From an uncultured Clostridia bacterium (GTDB lineage Bacteria > Bacillota > Clostridia > Oscillospirales > Acutalibacteraceae): DNA of 9,250 bases. The DNA is taken from the NCBI GenBank assembly GCA_947623765.1, contig CANQIG010000062.1, positions 1 through 9,250 of the forward strand, read 5' to 3'. The notes below the pieces were generated by a model. It saw nothing but the letters and a program-made list of their open reading frames with translations, was not told where the DNA came from and did no database searches. This document shows positions 1 through 7,840 of the stretch, piece after piece; the first letter of the stretch is position 1; every line of letters starts with the position of its first letter. The position numbers were made by a program, and so were the translations under genes.

Positions 1-1154
1 CGCTCGCTGTTCTGGCTCATCTCGAGCGCGGAGGTGGCGACGCCGCCGGCGTTCGCGGCCTTGCCGGGCGCGAAGAGGATGCAGTTGTCGAGGAAGACCT
101 GGGTCGCCTCGAGCGTGGAGGGCATATTCGCGCCTTCCGCCACGGCGAGCACGCCGTTCGCGACGAGCGTCTTCGCGTCGTTCTCGTCGAGCTCGTTCTG
201 TGTGGCGCAGGGCAGCGCGATGTCGCACTTGACGGTCCAGACGCCCTTGCCCTCGTGGTACTCGCTCTGGGGACGGAACTTCTTGTATTCGGTGAGGCGC
301 TGGCGCTTCACTTCCTTGATCTCCTTGATGGCGGCGAGGTCGATGCCCTCGGGATCGTAGACCCAGCCGTTGGAGTCGGACATGGTGACGACCTTCGCGC
401 CGAGCTGCATGGCCTTTTCCGCCGCGTAGATCGCGACGTTGCCCGCGCCGGAGATGACGACGGTCTTGCCCTCGATGGAGCAGCCGTTCTTTTTCAGCAT
501 GGCGTCCGTGAAGTAGAGCAGGCCGTAGCCGGTCGCCTGCGTGCGGACGAGCGAGCCGCCGTAGGTCAGGCCCTTGCCGGTGAGCACGCCCTCGTAGACG
601 TTGCGGATGCGCTTGTACTGGCCGTAGAGGTAGCCGATCTCACGGCCGCCCACGCCGATGTCGCCCGCCGGGACGTCGGTGTCCGCGCCGATGTGGCGGT
701 AGAGCTCCGTCATGAAGCTCTGGCAGAAGGCCATGATCTCGCGGTCGCTCTTGCCCTTCGGGTCGAAGTCCGAGCCGCCCTTGCCGCCGCCGATCGGCAG
801 GCCGGTGAGGGAGTTCTTGAAGATCTGCTCGAAGCCGAGGAACTTGATGACGCCGAGATTGACGGACGGATGCAGGCGCAGACCGCCCTTATACGGGCCG
901 ATCGCGGAATTGAACTGGACGCGGTAGCCGCGGTTGACGCGGACCTTGCCGCTGTCGTCCACCCACGGCACACGGAACTTCACCTGACGTTCCGGCTCCG
1001 TGATGCGCTCGAGGATGCCCGCCGCCTCGTACTGCGGGTTGGCGTCGAGGACCGGCTCGATGGAGGTGAGGACCTCCGTGGCCGCCTGGATGAACTCCGG
1101 CTCGCTGGCGTTGAGGCGCTTGAGCTCGGCGAGCTGTTCGCTGACATAAGACAT
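1..1154 (-). CDS. gdhA: NADP-type glutamate dehydrogenase, C-terminus cut by window edge
   Basis: Catalyses reversible reductive amination of 2-oxoglutarate with ammonia to glutamate in the cytoplasm. 384 complete codons are present; hexameric GDHs run to about 445 residues, so roughly 60 C-terminal residues lie outside. The N-terminal substrate domain has YKGGLRLHPSVN (88-99) and PIGGGKGGSDFDP (120-132) with the catalytic lysine K125. DVPAGDIGVGGREIGYL follows with catalytic aspartate D165. The Rossmann domain carries SGAGNVA (235-241), and SDSNGW (259-264) sits at the end of the second strand, as in NADP-preferring class I enzymes; cofactor preference is inferred from family resemblance. 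The fragment ends in ALEMSQNSE, matching the family's ALEMAQN segment. The start at 1154 is supported by an AGGAG ribosome site (1164-1168) nine bases upstream. The gene is divergent from purB. No frame damage is seen. Confidence 0.96.
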   Translation of the reverse strand, partial: MSYVSEQLAELKRLNASEPEFIQAATEVLTSIEPVLDANPQYEAAGILERITEPERQVKFRVPWVDDSGKVRVNRGYRVQFNSAIGPYKGGLRLHPSVNLGVIKFLGFEQIFKNSLTGLPIGGGKGGSDFDPKGKSDREIMAFCQSFMTELYRHIGADTDVPAGDIGVGGREIGYLYGQYKRIRNVYEGVLTGKGLTYGGSLVRTQATGYGLLYFTDAMLKKNGCSIEGKTVVISGAGNVAIYAAEKAMQLGAKVVTMSDSNGWVYDPEGIDLAAIKEIKEVKRQRLTEYKKFRPQSEYHEGKGVWTVKCDIALPCATQNELDENDAKTLVANGVLAVAEGANMPSTLEATQVFLDNCILFAPGKAANAGGVATSALEMSQNSE

Positions 1155-1274
1155 GGTTTTTCGCTCCTTTGCTGCGTTGTCCGCGTCCCGGGGAGGACCC
1201 CGTCGATCCCTTCCAAAACGTCTGGGGCGGCCTCGGTTTCCCGCGCGGGCTTCGTTTTCTTTTTGACCGAATAC

Positions 1275-1303
1275 ACTTTACCACATTTTCACGGATTTTG
1301 CAA
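1275..1303 (-). promoter_or_regulatory. Candidate sigma-A promoter for gdhA
   Basis: On the minus strand, TTGCAA (1298-1303) is followed after exactly 17 bp by TAAAGT (1275-1280). Each hexamer matches 4 of 6 consensus bases. The site lies in the locally A+T-rich part of an otherwise G+C-rich spacer and implies a gdhA leader of about 110 nt. It is moderate in quality; other start sites are possible. Confidence 0.45.
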
Positions 1304-1418
1304 GACGGAGAAGCAAAAAATTCATGGAGAACCCGCAATTTAGAAGAATCCACCGGTTTTTGGACATCGCGCGCCGAAAAATTCTACATGGCGGGCGGAT
1401 GCGGAAACGCGAAAAAGA

Positions 1419-1447
1419 TTGACTTTTCGGACATTTTTTTATACAAT
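1419..1447 (+). promoter_or_regulatory. Sigma-A promoter of the purB-purA-glmS-guaA run
   Basis: TTGACT (1419-1424) and TACAAT (1442-1447) each match 5 of 6 consensus bases and are spaced by 17 bp, with a T-run just before the -10. Transcription would begin near 1454, giving a leader of about 75 nt ahead of purB. It is the best promoter upstream of the four same-strand genes, and I see no comparable one in the later gaps, so it probably drives all four. Confidence 0.8.
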
Positions 1448-1470
1448 AGGAACGCGTGAGCTTTGCCCGC

Positions 1471-1496
1471 GCCGTTTGTCGTGCAAAGGACACGGC
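1471..1496 (+). promoter_or_regulatory. Small hairpin in the purB leader
   Basis: GCCGT (1471-1475) pairs with ACGGC (1492-1496), then after a 2-nt bulge GTC (1478-1480) pairs with GAC (1489-1491), closing an 8-nt loop. A competing 5-bp pairing, CTTTG (1461-1465) with CAAAG (1484-1488), overlaps it, so two mutually exclusive folds are possible. No U-tract follows. A regulatory role is speculative. Confidence 0.3.
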
Positions 1497-1528
1497 AGAA
1501 GACGTTTGAATGCCCGAAAGGAGCCGTT

Positions 1529-2959
1529 ATGCGAGACCGTTACGAATCCCCGCTCTCCTCGCGCTACGCGTCGAAGGAGATGCAGTACCTCTTTTCTCAG
1601 GATAAGAAATTTAAGACGTGGCGCAGGCTTTGGATCGCCCTTGCCGAGAGCGAGATGGAGCTCGGCCTGCCGGTGACGCAGGCGCAGATCGACGAGCTGA
1701 AAGCCCACGCCGAGGACATCAACTACGAGGTCGCGGAGGCGCGCGAGCGGATCGTCCGGCACGACGTGATGAGCCACGTTTACGCCTACGGGCAGCAGTG
1801 CCCGAACGCCGCCGGGATCATTCATCTCGGCGCGACGAGCTGCTACGTCGGAGACAACACCGACATCATCATCCTGAACGAGGCTTTGCAGCTTGTCCGG
1901 GACAAACTTGTAAATGTGCTCCGCGTGCTGGGAAAATTCGCGGAGGAATACAAGGACCTGCCGACGCTCGCGTTCACGCATTTCCAGCCCGCGCAGCCGA
2001 CGACCGTCGGCAAGCGCGCGACGCTCTGGATGCAGGAATTCCTGATGGACTTAGAAGACACGGAGTACCGCCTCTCGAAGATGAAGCTGCTCGGCTCCAA
2101 GGGGACGACCGGCACGCAGGCGAGCTTCCTCGAGCTCTTTGACGGCGACGACGAGAAGTGCGAGGCGCTCGACCGGAAGATCGCGGAAAAGATGGGCTAT
2201 GCGGCGTGCTTCCCGGTCTCCGGGCAGACGTACCCGCGAAAGCTCGATTCGATGGTGCTGAACGTGCTCTCGGGCATCGCGCAGAGCGCCTCGAAGTTCT
2301 CGAACGACATCCGGCTGCTCCAGCACCTCAAGGAGGTGGAGGAGCCGTTCGAGAAGGGGCAGATCGGGTCCTCCGCGATGGCGTATAAGCGCAACCCGAT
2401 GCGCAGCGAGCGGATCGACTCCCTCTCGCGGTACGTGATCGCGGACGCGCTGAACCCGGCGATCACCTCCGCCGTGCAGTGGTTCGAGCGGACGCTGGAC
2501 GATTCCGCGAACAAGCGGATCAGTGTGGCGGAAGCGTTCCTCGCGACCGACGCGATCCTGACGCTCGTTTTGAACGTCGCGGACGGGCTGGTCGTTTACC
2601 CGAAGGTCATCGAGCAGCACCTCAGGAAAGAGCTGCCGTTCATGGCGACGGAGAACATCATGATGGACGCCGTGAAGCGCGGCGGCAACCGGCAGGAGCT
2701 GCATGAGCGCATCCGGTTGCATTCCATGGAGGCCGCGAAGGTGGTCAAGATGGAGGGCGGCGAAAACGACCTGCTCGAGCGCATCGCGGGAGACCCCGCG
2801 TTCGGCGTGACGCTCGACGAGCTGAAGGCCGTGATCGACCCGAAGCGGTATGTCGGCCGCGCGCCGCAGCAGACCGTGCGCTTCCTGCGCGATACAATCG
2901 GCCCCGTGCTCGCGCGCTATGAGAACGTCGGCGCGGCGGACGCCGAGGTCAACGTATAA
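1529..2959 (+). CDS. purB: Adenylosuccinate lyase, eukaryote-like type
   Basis: Acts twice in purine synthesis: it removes fumarate from SAICAR to give AICAR, and from adenylosuccinate to give AMP. The 476-residue protein belongs to the fumarase/aspartase superfamily. THFQPAQPTTVGKR carries the catalytic base H151, and the superfamily signature GSSAMAYKRNPMRSER starts at residue 280, with catalytic serine S281. Other conserved blocks are RHDVMSHVYAYG, AAGIIHLGATSCYVGDNTD, KGTTGTQASF and VQWFERTLDDSANKRI. Length and blocks resemble the human-type enzyme (about 480 residues) far more than the roughly 430-residue Bacillus type. By alignment to my recollection of the human sequence, H151 and S281 match human H159 and S289. 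The ATG at 1529 has AAAGGAG (1517-1523) five bases upstream; an upstream in-frame ATG at 1463 lacks such a site and would add 22 unconserved residues. It is the first gene after the promoter at 1419. Confidence 0.96.
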   Translation: MRDRYESPLSSRYASKEMQYLFSQDKKFKTWRRLWIALAESEMELGLPVTQAQIDELKAHAEDINYEVAEARERIVRHDVMSHVYAYGQQCPNAAGIIHLGATSCYVGDNTDIIILNEALQLVRDKLVNVLRVLGKFAEEYKDLPTLAFTHFQPAQPTTVGKRATLWMQEFLMDLEDTEYRLSKMKLLGSKGTTGTQASFLELFDGDDEKCEALDRKIAEKMGYAACFPVSGQTYPRKLDSMVLNVLSGIAQSASKFSNDIRLLQHLKEVEEPFEKGQIGSSAMAYKRNPMRSERIDSLSRYVIADALNPAITSAVQWFERTLDDSANKRISVAEAFLATDAILTLVLNVADGLVVYPKVIEQHLRKELPFMATENIMMDAVKRGGNRQELHERIRLHSMEAAKVVKMEGGENDLLERIAGDPAFGVTLDELKAVIDPKRYVGRAPQQTVRFLRDTIGPVLARYENVGAADAEVNV

Positions 2960-3031
2960 AACAGCGGCGGAAGAAATACACATTTCCGTTCGGATCAAAG
3001 AATAGAAAGACAACGAAAGGTGAATTGCGTT

Positions 3032-4312
3032 ATGGTCAAAGCGATCGTCGGCGCCTGCTGGGGCGACGAGGGAAAGGGTAAAATGACCGACGTGCTCGCG
3101 GGTACCTCGGACATCGTGGTGCGGTTCCAGGGCGGCGCGAACGCCGGGCACACCATCATCAACGAATACGGGCGGTTCGCGCTGCACCTGCTGCCGAGCG
3201 GCATTTTCCGGCAGAACGTGCTCAACATCATCGGCAACGGCGTGGCGCTCTCCATCGAGAGCTTCCTGAACGAGCTCGAGGACGTCGTCTCGAAGGGCGT
3301 GCCGAAGCCGAACATCGTCGTCTCCGACCGCTGCCAGGTCCTCATGCCCTACCACAAGCAGCTCGACGGCATGGAGGAGGCGCGCCTCGCGGCGAAGGCG
3401 TTCGGCTCCACGAAGAGCGGCATCGCGCCGTTCTATTCCGACAAATATTCCAAGATCGGCTTCCAGGTCAGCGAGCTCTTCATGGACGACGAGGCGATCT
3501 ACGAGAAGATCGACCACATCCTCGGCATCAAAAACGTGCTCTACACCGAGCTGTATCACGTCGAGCCGCTCGACCGCGAGGAGATCTTCCAAACGCTGCG
3601 CGGCTATCGGGACGCGATCGCGCCGTATGTCGCGGACACGTTTACGATCCTGCGCGACGCGGTGAAGGCCGGGAAGACGATCCTCCTCGAGGGGCAACTC
3701 GGCTCGCTCCGCGACCCGGATCTCGGCATCTATCCGATGACGACCTCCTCGTCGCCGGTCGCCGGGTACGGCGCGATCGGCGCGGGCGGCATCCCGCCGT
3801 ATGAGATCAAGGAGATCGTCACGGTCGTCAAGGCGTATTCCAGCGCTGTGGGGGCGGGGGAATTCGTCTCGGAGATCTTCGGCGACGAGGCCGAGGAGCT
3901 GCGCCGCCGGGGCGGCGACAAGGGCGAGTACGGCGCGACGACGGGCAGACCGCGCCGCGTGGGCTGGCTCGACACGCTGGCCGCGCGCTACGGCTGCGAG
4001 GTGCAGGGCGCGACGGCGGTGGGCCTCACCGTGCTCGACGCGCTCGGGTACCTCGACGAGATCCCGGTCTGCGTCGCGTATGAGCTCGACGGCAAGCGCA
4101 TCGACCGCTTCCCGACGACCGCGGAGCTCAAAAAGTGCAAGCCGATCCTCGAAGTGCTGCCGGGCTGGAAGTGCCCGCTCACGGGGATCCGGAAGTATGA
4201 GGAGCTCCCGGAAAACGCGCGGAACTACGTGGAGTTCGTGGAAAAGCAGCTCGGCGTGCCGATCACCATGGTGTCGAACGGGCCGTCGAGAGACGATATC
4301 ATCTTCCGCTGA
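3032..4312 (+). CDS. purA: Adenylosuccinate synthetase, divergent clostridial type
   Basis: Catalyses the GTP-dependent joining of aspartate to IMP, the first committed step to AMP; the neighbouring PurB does the next step. 426 residues, normal for the family. The N-terminal GTP loop is WGDEGKGK (10-17) with catalytic base D12. GGANAGHT (34-41) carries catalytic acid H40. The GATTGRPRR block (301-309) matches the IMP/aspartate-binding loop, and the C-terminal VSNGPSRDD matches the guanine-contact end. Differences from the E. coli type are visible: CWGDEGKGK instead of QWGDEGKGK; EGQLGSL where most enzymes have EGAQGTL, so L223 stands at the position of IMP-contacting Gln224; and DKYSKIG in place of an arginine-rich DKxxRR segment. 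I recall similar sequences in other gut Clostridia, so this is probably a functional subfamily. The ATG at 3032 has AAAGGTG (3016-3022) nine bases upstream; the GTG at 3020 overlaps that site. The gap to purB is 72 bp with no terminator. Confidence 0.95.
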   Translation: MVKAIVGACWGDEGKGKMTDVLAGTSDIVVRFQGGANAGHTIINEYGRFALHLLPSGIFRQNVLNIIGNGVALSIESFLNELEDVVSKGVPKPNIVVSDRCQVLMPYHKQLDGMEEARLAAKAFGSTKSGIAPFYSDKYSKIGFQVSELFMDDEAIYEKIDHILGIKNVLYTELYHVEPLDREEIFQTLRGYRDAIAPYVADTFTILRDAVKAGKTILLEGQLGSLRDPDLGIYPMTTSSSPVAGYGAIGAGGIPPYEIKEIVTVVKAYSSAVGAGEFVSEIFGDEAEELRRRGGDKGEYGATTGRPRRVGWLDTLAARYGCEVQGATAVGLTVLDALGYLDEIPVCVAYELDGKRIDRFPTTAELKKCKPILEVLPGWKCPLTGIRKYEELPENARNYVEFVEKQLGVPITMVSNGPSRDDIIFR

Positions 4313-4325
4313 ACGCGGAGCTTTG

Positions 4326-4349
4326 CGGCCGGTCGTGGGGGACCGGCCG
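4326..4349 (+). promoter_or_regulatory. Intercistronic hairpin between purA and glmS
   Basis: CGGCCGGTC (4326-4334) and GACCGGCCG (4341-4349) form a perfect 9-bp stem closed by the 6-nt loop GTGGGG. No T-tract follows, so it does not look like an intrinsic terminator. It ends 30 bp before the glmS ATG. It could stabilise or mark processing of the purA-glmS mRNA, or slow read-through; nothing in the sequence decides between these. Confidence 0.6.
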
Positions 4350-4379
4350 TCTGGCGTACTGGACAAGGGGGAAACAAAA

Positions 4380-6209
4380 ATGTGCGGCATTGTCGGATAT
4401 ATCGGGCGGGAGGAATCCGCGCCGTTCTTGTTGGAGGGCCTGGAGAAGCTGGAGTACCGCGGGTACGACTCGGCGGGCGTTGCGGTCTACGGGCCGGACG
4501 GCCTGCGGGTCGCAAAGGCGAAGGGCAGGCTGAAGGTCCTCGCGGAGAAGATCGACGGGGGCAGGGCGATCCCCGGCACGGTGGGCATCGGCCACACGCG
4601 CTGGGCGACGCACGGCGCGCCGAGCGACGTCAACTCCCACCCGCAGACGAGCGCGGGCGGGAAGTTCGCCGTCGTCCACAACGGCATCATCGAGAACTAT
4701 CTCTATCTCAAGAACCACCTGATCCGGCGCGGCGTGGAGTTCGTCTCCGAGACGGACACCGAGGTCGTCGCGCAGCTGCTGGAATACTACTACGACGGCA
4801 ACGTGATGGAGGCGATCCGGAAGGTCGTGGAGAAGGTGGAGGGCAGCTACGCGCTGGGCATCCTCTGCGAGGATTTCCCGGACCGGCTCTTCGCCGTCCG
4901 CAAGGACAGCCCGCTGATCGTCGGGCTCGGGCGCGGGGAAAATTACATCGCCTCCGACATCCCGGCGATCCTCTCGAAGACGCGGGACATCTGCCGTCTC
5001 AAGGACAACGAGATCGCGGTGCTGACGCGCTCGAACGTCGGCTTCTTCGACATCGACGGCTATTTCCTCGAAAAGCCGGTCGAATACATCGAATGGGACG
5101 TCGAATCCGCCGAAAAGGGCGGCTACGAGCACTTCATGATGAAGGAGATCTGCGAGCAGCCGAAGGCGGTCCACGACACGATCTCCCCGCGCATCCGGGA
5201 CGGGCGCATCGTGCTCGACGACATCGCGCTGACGAAGGAGGATCTGGAACGCTTCCGGAAGATCTTCGTCGTCGCGTGCGGCACGGCGTACTACGTCGGC
5301 GTCGTCGCGAAGTACGCCATCGAGTCGATGGTCGGCATCCCGGTCGAGGCGGACGTCGCCTCGGAGTTCCGCTACCGCTCGCCGGTCATCGGGCCTGACA
5401 CGCTCGTGCTCATCATCAGCCAGTCCGGCGAGACGGCGGATACGCTCGCGGCGCTGCGCGAGGCGAAGCACGCGGGCTGCCGGGTGCTCTCCATCGTAAA
5501 TGTGGTCGGGAGCTCGATCGCGAACGAATCCGACGACGTGCTCTATACCTGGGCGGGGCCGGAGATCTCTGTCGCTTCCACCAAGGCGTACAGCACGCAG
5601 CTCGCGCTCGTGTATCTGCTCGCGATCCATTTCGCGGAACTGCTGGGGAAGAAGTCCCCGGAGGAATGCGCGGCGCTGCTCGCGGCCGTGGAAAAGCTGC
5701 CGGAGCAGATCGAATCGCTGCTTGCGCACAAGGAGAACATCCAGTTCTTCGCGTCGCGGTACTTCAACGCGGGGGACATCTATTTCATCGGGCGGAACAT
5801 CGACTACGCGGCTTCGCTCGAGGCGTCGCTGAAGCTCAAGGAGATCTCGTACATCCACTCCGAGGCGTACGCCGCCGGAGAGCTCAAGCACGGGCCGATC
5901 TCCCTGATCGAGGAGGGGACGCTCGTCGTCGCGCTTGCGACGCACACGGGCCTGTTCGACAAGATGATGTCGAACATCCGGGAGGTCAAGGCGCGCGGCG
6001 CGGTGGTGCTGGGCATCACGACGGAGGATAAGCTCGAGGCGCTGACCGCGCAGGCCGATATGGTCTTCCCGATCCCGAGCACGGAGACGTGCTTCCTGCC
6101 GTCGCTCTCGATCATCCCGATGCAGCTTTTCGCCTACTATGTGGCGTCCATGAAGGGCTGCGACATCGACAAACCGAGAAATCTCGCAAAGTCCGTGACC
6201 GTCGAATAA
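4380..6209 (+). CDS. glmS: Glutamine:fructose-6-phosphate aminotransferase (GlcN-6-P synthase)
   Basis: Transfers the glutamine amide nitrogen to fructose-6-phosphate, giving glucosamine-6-phosphate for peptidoglycan precursors. 609 residues, the normal full length. The N-terminal Ntn-type glutaminase domain starts MCGIVGYIG; Cys2 becomes the nucleophile after Met removal, which fixes the start even though the frame stays open far upstream. It also shows LEYRGYDSAG, GHTRWATHG and VVHNGIIENY. Two SIS domains follow: the first has CGTAYY and the sugar-phosphate loop SQSGET (347-352). The second has SLKLKE (E488), GELKHGP (H504) and the C-terminal tail DKPRNLAKSVTVE, with K604 as the conserved sugar-binding lysine. 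A purine-rich AAGGGGGA site (4365-4372) precedes the ATG. The gene lies between purA and guaA, an unusual partner for purine genes. No glmS ribozyme is present in the 67-bp gap upstream. Confidence 0.97.
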   Translation: MCGIVGYIGREESAPFLLEGLEKLEYRGYDSAGVAVYGPDGLRVAKAKGRLKVLAEKIDGGRAIPGTVGIGHTRWATHGAPSDVNSHPQTSAGGKFAVVHNGIIENYLYLKNHLIRRGVEFVSETDTEVVAQLLEYYYDGNVMEAIRKVVEKVEGSYALGILCEDFPDRLFAVRKDSPLIVGLGRGENYIASDIPAILSKTRDICRLKDNEIAVLTRSNVGFFDIDGYFLEKPVEYIEWDVESAEKGGYEHFMMKEICEQPKAVHDTISPRIRDGRIVLDDIALTKEDLERFRKIFVVACGTAYYVGVVAKYAIESMVGIPVEADVASEFRYRSPVIGPDTLVLIISQSGETADTLAALREAKHAGCRVLSIVNVVGSSIANESDDVLYTWAGPEISVASTKAYSTQLALVYLLAIHFAELLGKKSPEECAALLAAVEKLPEQIESLLAHKENIQFFASRYFNAGDIYFIGRNIDYAASLEASLKLKEISYIHSEAYAAGELKHGPISLIEEGTLVVALATHTGLFDKMMSNIREVKARGAVVLGITTEDKLEALTAQADMVFPIPSTETCFLPSLSIIPMQLFAYYVASMKGCDIDKPRNLAKSVTVE

Positions 6210-6228
6210 AATCGGAAAGGCAAACGCT

Positions 6229-7782
6229 ATGGATCAGACGCAAAAAGAAAAAATCCTCGTCGTGGATTTCGGCGGGCAGTATAACCAGCTCATCGCGCGG
6301 CGCGTCCGCGAAAGCGGCGTGTACAGCGAGATCATTTCCTACCGCAAGGGGCTCGACGCCGTGCGCGAGGCCGCGCCGACGGGCATCATCCTGACCGGCG
6401 GGCCGAACAGCGTCTACGCGGACGGCGCGCCGTCAATCGACCCCGGCATCTTCGGGCTCGGCGTGCCGGTGCTCGGCATCTGCTACGGTGGGCAGCTCAT
6501 GGCGCACCTGCTCGGCGGAAAGGTCGAGGCGGCGGGCGAGCGCGAGTACGGCAAGACGCTCGTTTCCGTCGACACCGGCTCGAAGCTGTTCTCCGGCATC
6601 CGGGAGGAGACCGTCTGCTGGATGAGCCACAACGATTATATCACGAGGCTGCCGGAAGGGTTCACCGCTTCGGCGCACACGGCGAACTGCCCGTTCGCCG
6701 CAATGGAATGCCCGGAGAAGAAGCTCTACGCGATCCAGTTCCACGCGGAGGTGCTCCACACCGAACAGGGGACCGAGATGCTGCGGAACTTCGTGTACAA
6801 CGTCTGCGGCTGCCGCGGCGACTGGAAGATGGAGTCCTTCGTGGAATCGTCCGTCCGGGAGCTGCGGGAGAAGATCGGCGCGGGGCGCGTGCTCTGCGGG
6901 CTTTCCGGCGGCGTGGATTCTTCCGTCGCGGCGGCGATGCTCGCGAAGGCTGTCGGCAGGCAGCTGACCTGCGTCTTTGTGGACCACGGCCTGATGCGCA
7001 AGAACGAGCGCGAGGAGGTCTGCGCGGTGTTCGGCGAGAACGGGCCGTTCGAGCTGAATTTCGTCTGCGTGGACGCGGCGGAGCGCTTCTATGAGAAGCT
7101 CGCGGGCGTCACAGACCCGGAGCAGAAGCGGAAGATCATCGGCGAGGAGTTCATCCGCGTCTTCGAGGAAGAGGCAAACAAGATCGGCGAGGTGGAATAT
7201 CTGGCGCAGGGCACGATCTACCCGGACGTCGTCGAGAGCGGGCTCGGCGGCGAGAGCGCGGTCATCAAGTCCCACCACAATGTGGGCGGGCTGCCCGACC
7301 ATGTGCGCTTCAAGGAGATCGTCGAGCCGCTGCGGTACCTGTTCAAGGACGAGACGCGCCAGGCCGGGCGCGAGCTTGGCCTGCCGGAATACCTCGTCAG
7401 CCGCCAGCCGTTCCCGGGGCCGGGGCTCGGCGTGCGGATCGTCGGCGCGGTGACGCCGGAGAAGGTGAAGATCACGCAGGACGCGGACGCCATCTGGCGC
7501 GAGGAGATCGCGAAAGCGGGGCTGGACAAGTCGATCAGCCAGTATTACGCTGCGCTCACGAACCTGCGCAGCGTCGGCGTGATGGGCGACGAGCGCACCT
7601 ACGACTACGCGGTCGCGCTCCGCGCGGTGACGACGACCGACTTCATGACGGCGGAGGCCGTGAACATCCCATGGGAGGTGCTCTCCGCCGCGACGAACCG
7701 CATCGTGAACGAGGTCCCGCACGTCAACCGCGTGCTCTACGACTGCACGTCGAAGCCGCCCGCAACGGTGGAGCTGGAATAA
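6229..7782 (+). CDS. guaA: GMP synthase (glutamine-hydrolysing)
   Basis: Converts XMP to GMP using ATP and ammonia from glutamine. 517 residues, typical single-chain length. The class I amidotransferase domain (about 1-195) has GICYGGQL with nucleophile C85 and FHAEVLHTEQG with H172 and E174; the family usually reads GICYGMQ and FHPEV, mild variations that keep the triad. The ATP-pyrophosphatase domain has P-loop SGGVDSS (226-232), FVDHGLMRKNE, QGTIYPDVVES and IKSHHNVGGLP. The C-terminal dimerisation and XMP domain begins near SRQPFPGPGLGVRI (391-404) and ends YDCTSKPPATVELE, close to the family's usual SSKPPATIEWE end, so the reading frame is intact. GGAAAGG (6214-6220) lies eight bases before the ATG, and glmS ends only 19 bp upstream. 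The 3' end is the boundary of the accessory region. Confidence 0.97.
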   Translation: MDQTQKEKILVVDFGGQYNQLIARRVRESGVYSEIISYRKGLDAVREAAPTGIILTGGPNSVYADGAPSIDPGIFGLGVPVLGICYGGQLMAHLLGGKVEAAGEREYGKTLVSVDTGSKLFSGIREETVCWMSHNDYITRLPEGFTASAHTANCPFAAMECPEKKLYAIQFHAEVLHTEQGTEMLRNFVYNVCGCRGDWKMESFVESSVRELREKIGAGRVLCGLSGGVDSSVAAAMLAKAVGRQLTCVFVDHGLMRKNEREEVCAVFGENGPFELNFVCVDAAERFYEKLAGVTDPEQKRKIIGEEFIRVFEEEANKIGEVEYLAQGTIYPDVVESGLGGESAVIKSHHNVGGLPDHVRFKEIVEPLRYLFKDETRQAGRELGLPEYLVSRQPFPGPGLGVRIVGAVTPEKVKITQDADAIWREEIAKAGLDKSISQYYAALTNLRSVGVMGDERTYDYAVALRAVTTTDFMTAEAVNIPWEVLSAATNRIVNEVPHVNRVLYDCTSKPPATVELE

Positions 7783-7796
7783 TTTCACACCCATAG

Positions 7797-7821
7797 AAAA
7801 GCCCGTAAAGTCAGGCTTTTT
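7797..7821 (+). terminator. Intrinsic terminator after guaA
   Basis: AAAAGCC (7797-7803) pairs with GGCTTTT (7814-7820), closing a 10-nt loop and running into TTTTT (7817-7821). It starts 14 bp after the guaA stop and probably ends the operon transcript. The A-run on the other side could also let it act weakly on the minus strand. Confidence 0.65.
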
Positions 7822-7840
7822 GCCGCTTTGATGCCCTCCG

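Larger units (their letters stand above)
1155..1528. other. Divergent intergenic region gdhA/purB
   Basis: This 374-bp spacer holds no convincing gene. It contains a minus-strand promoter for gdhA with a leader of about 110 nt, and a plus-strand promoter for the purB operon with a leader of about 75 nt. The gdhA leader includes a G+C-rich GGGG-TCCT-CCCC self-complementary stretch near 1190-1205. Neither leader contains a riboswitch that I recognise. A short A+T-rich zone near 1305-1345 separates the two promoters. Confidence 0.7.

Noticed and set aside
255..1343. 362-codon plus-strand frame opposite gdhA
   Set aside because: Shadow of gdhA; its translation is repetitive A/D/L/V-rich sequence with no recognisable domain.
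1415..1440. Possible PurR box around TTTTCGGACATTT
   Set aside because: Several mismatches to the Bacillus PurBox and no paired second copy; it overlaps the core promoter by chance.
3801..4379. Upstream in-frame extension of glmS through purA
   Set aside because: The frame is open only by composition. GlmS needs Cys directly after the initiator Met, so the start is the ATG at 4380.
2051..4390. Very long minus-strand open frame (779 codons) opposite purB and purA
   Set aside because: It mirrors two intact, highly conserved genes. Long antisense frames are common in G+C-rich coding DNA, and the translation is low-complexity (rich in R, D, L, V).
4299..5945. 548-codon minus-strand frame opposite glmS
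   Set aside because: Antisense shadow of glmS with the same compositional bias; no motif or ribosome site.
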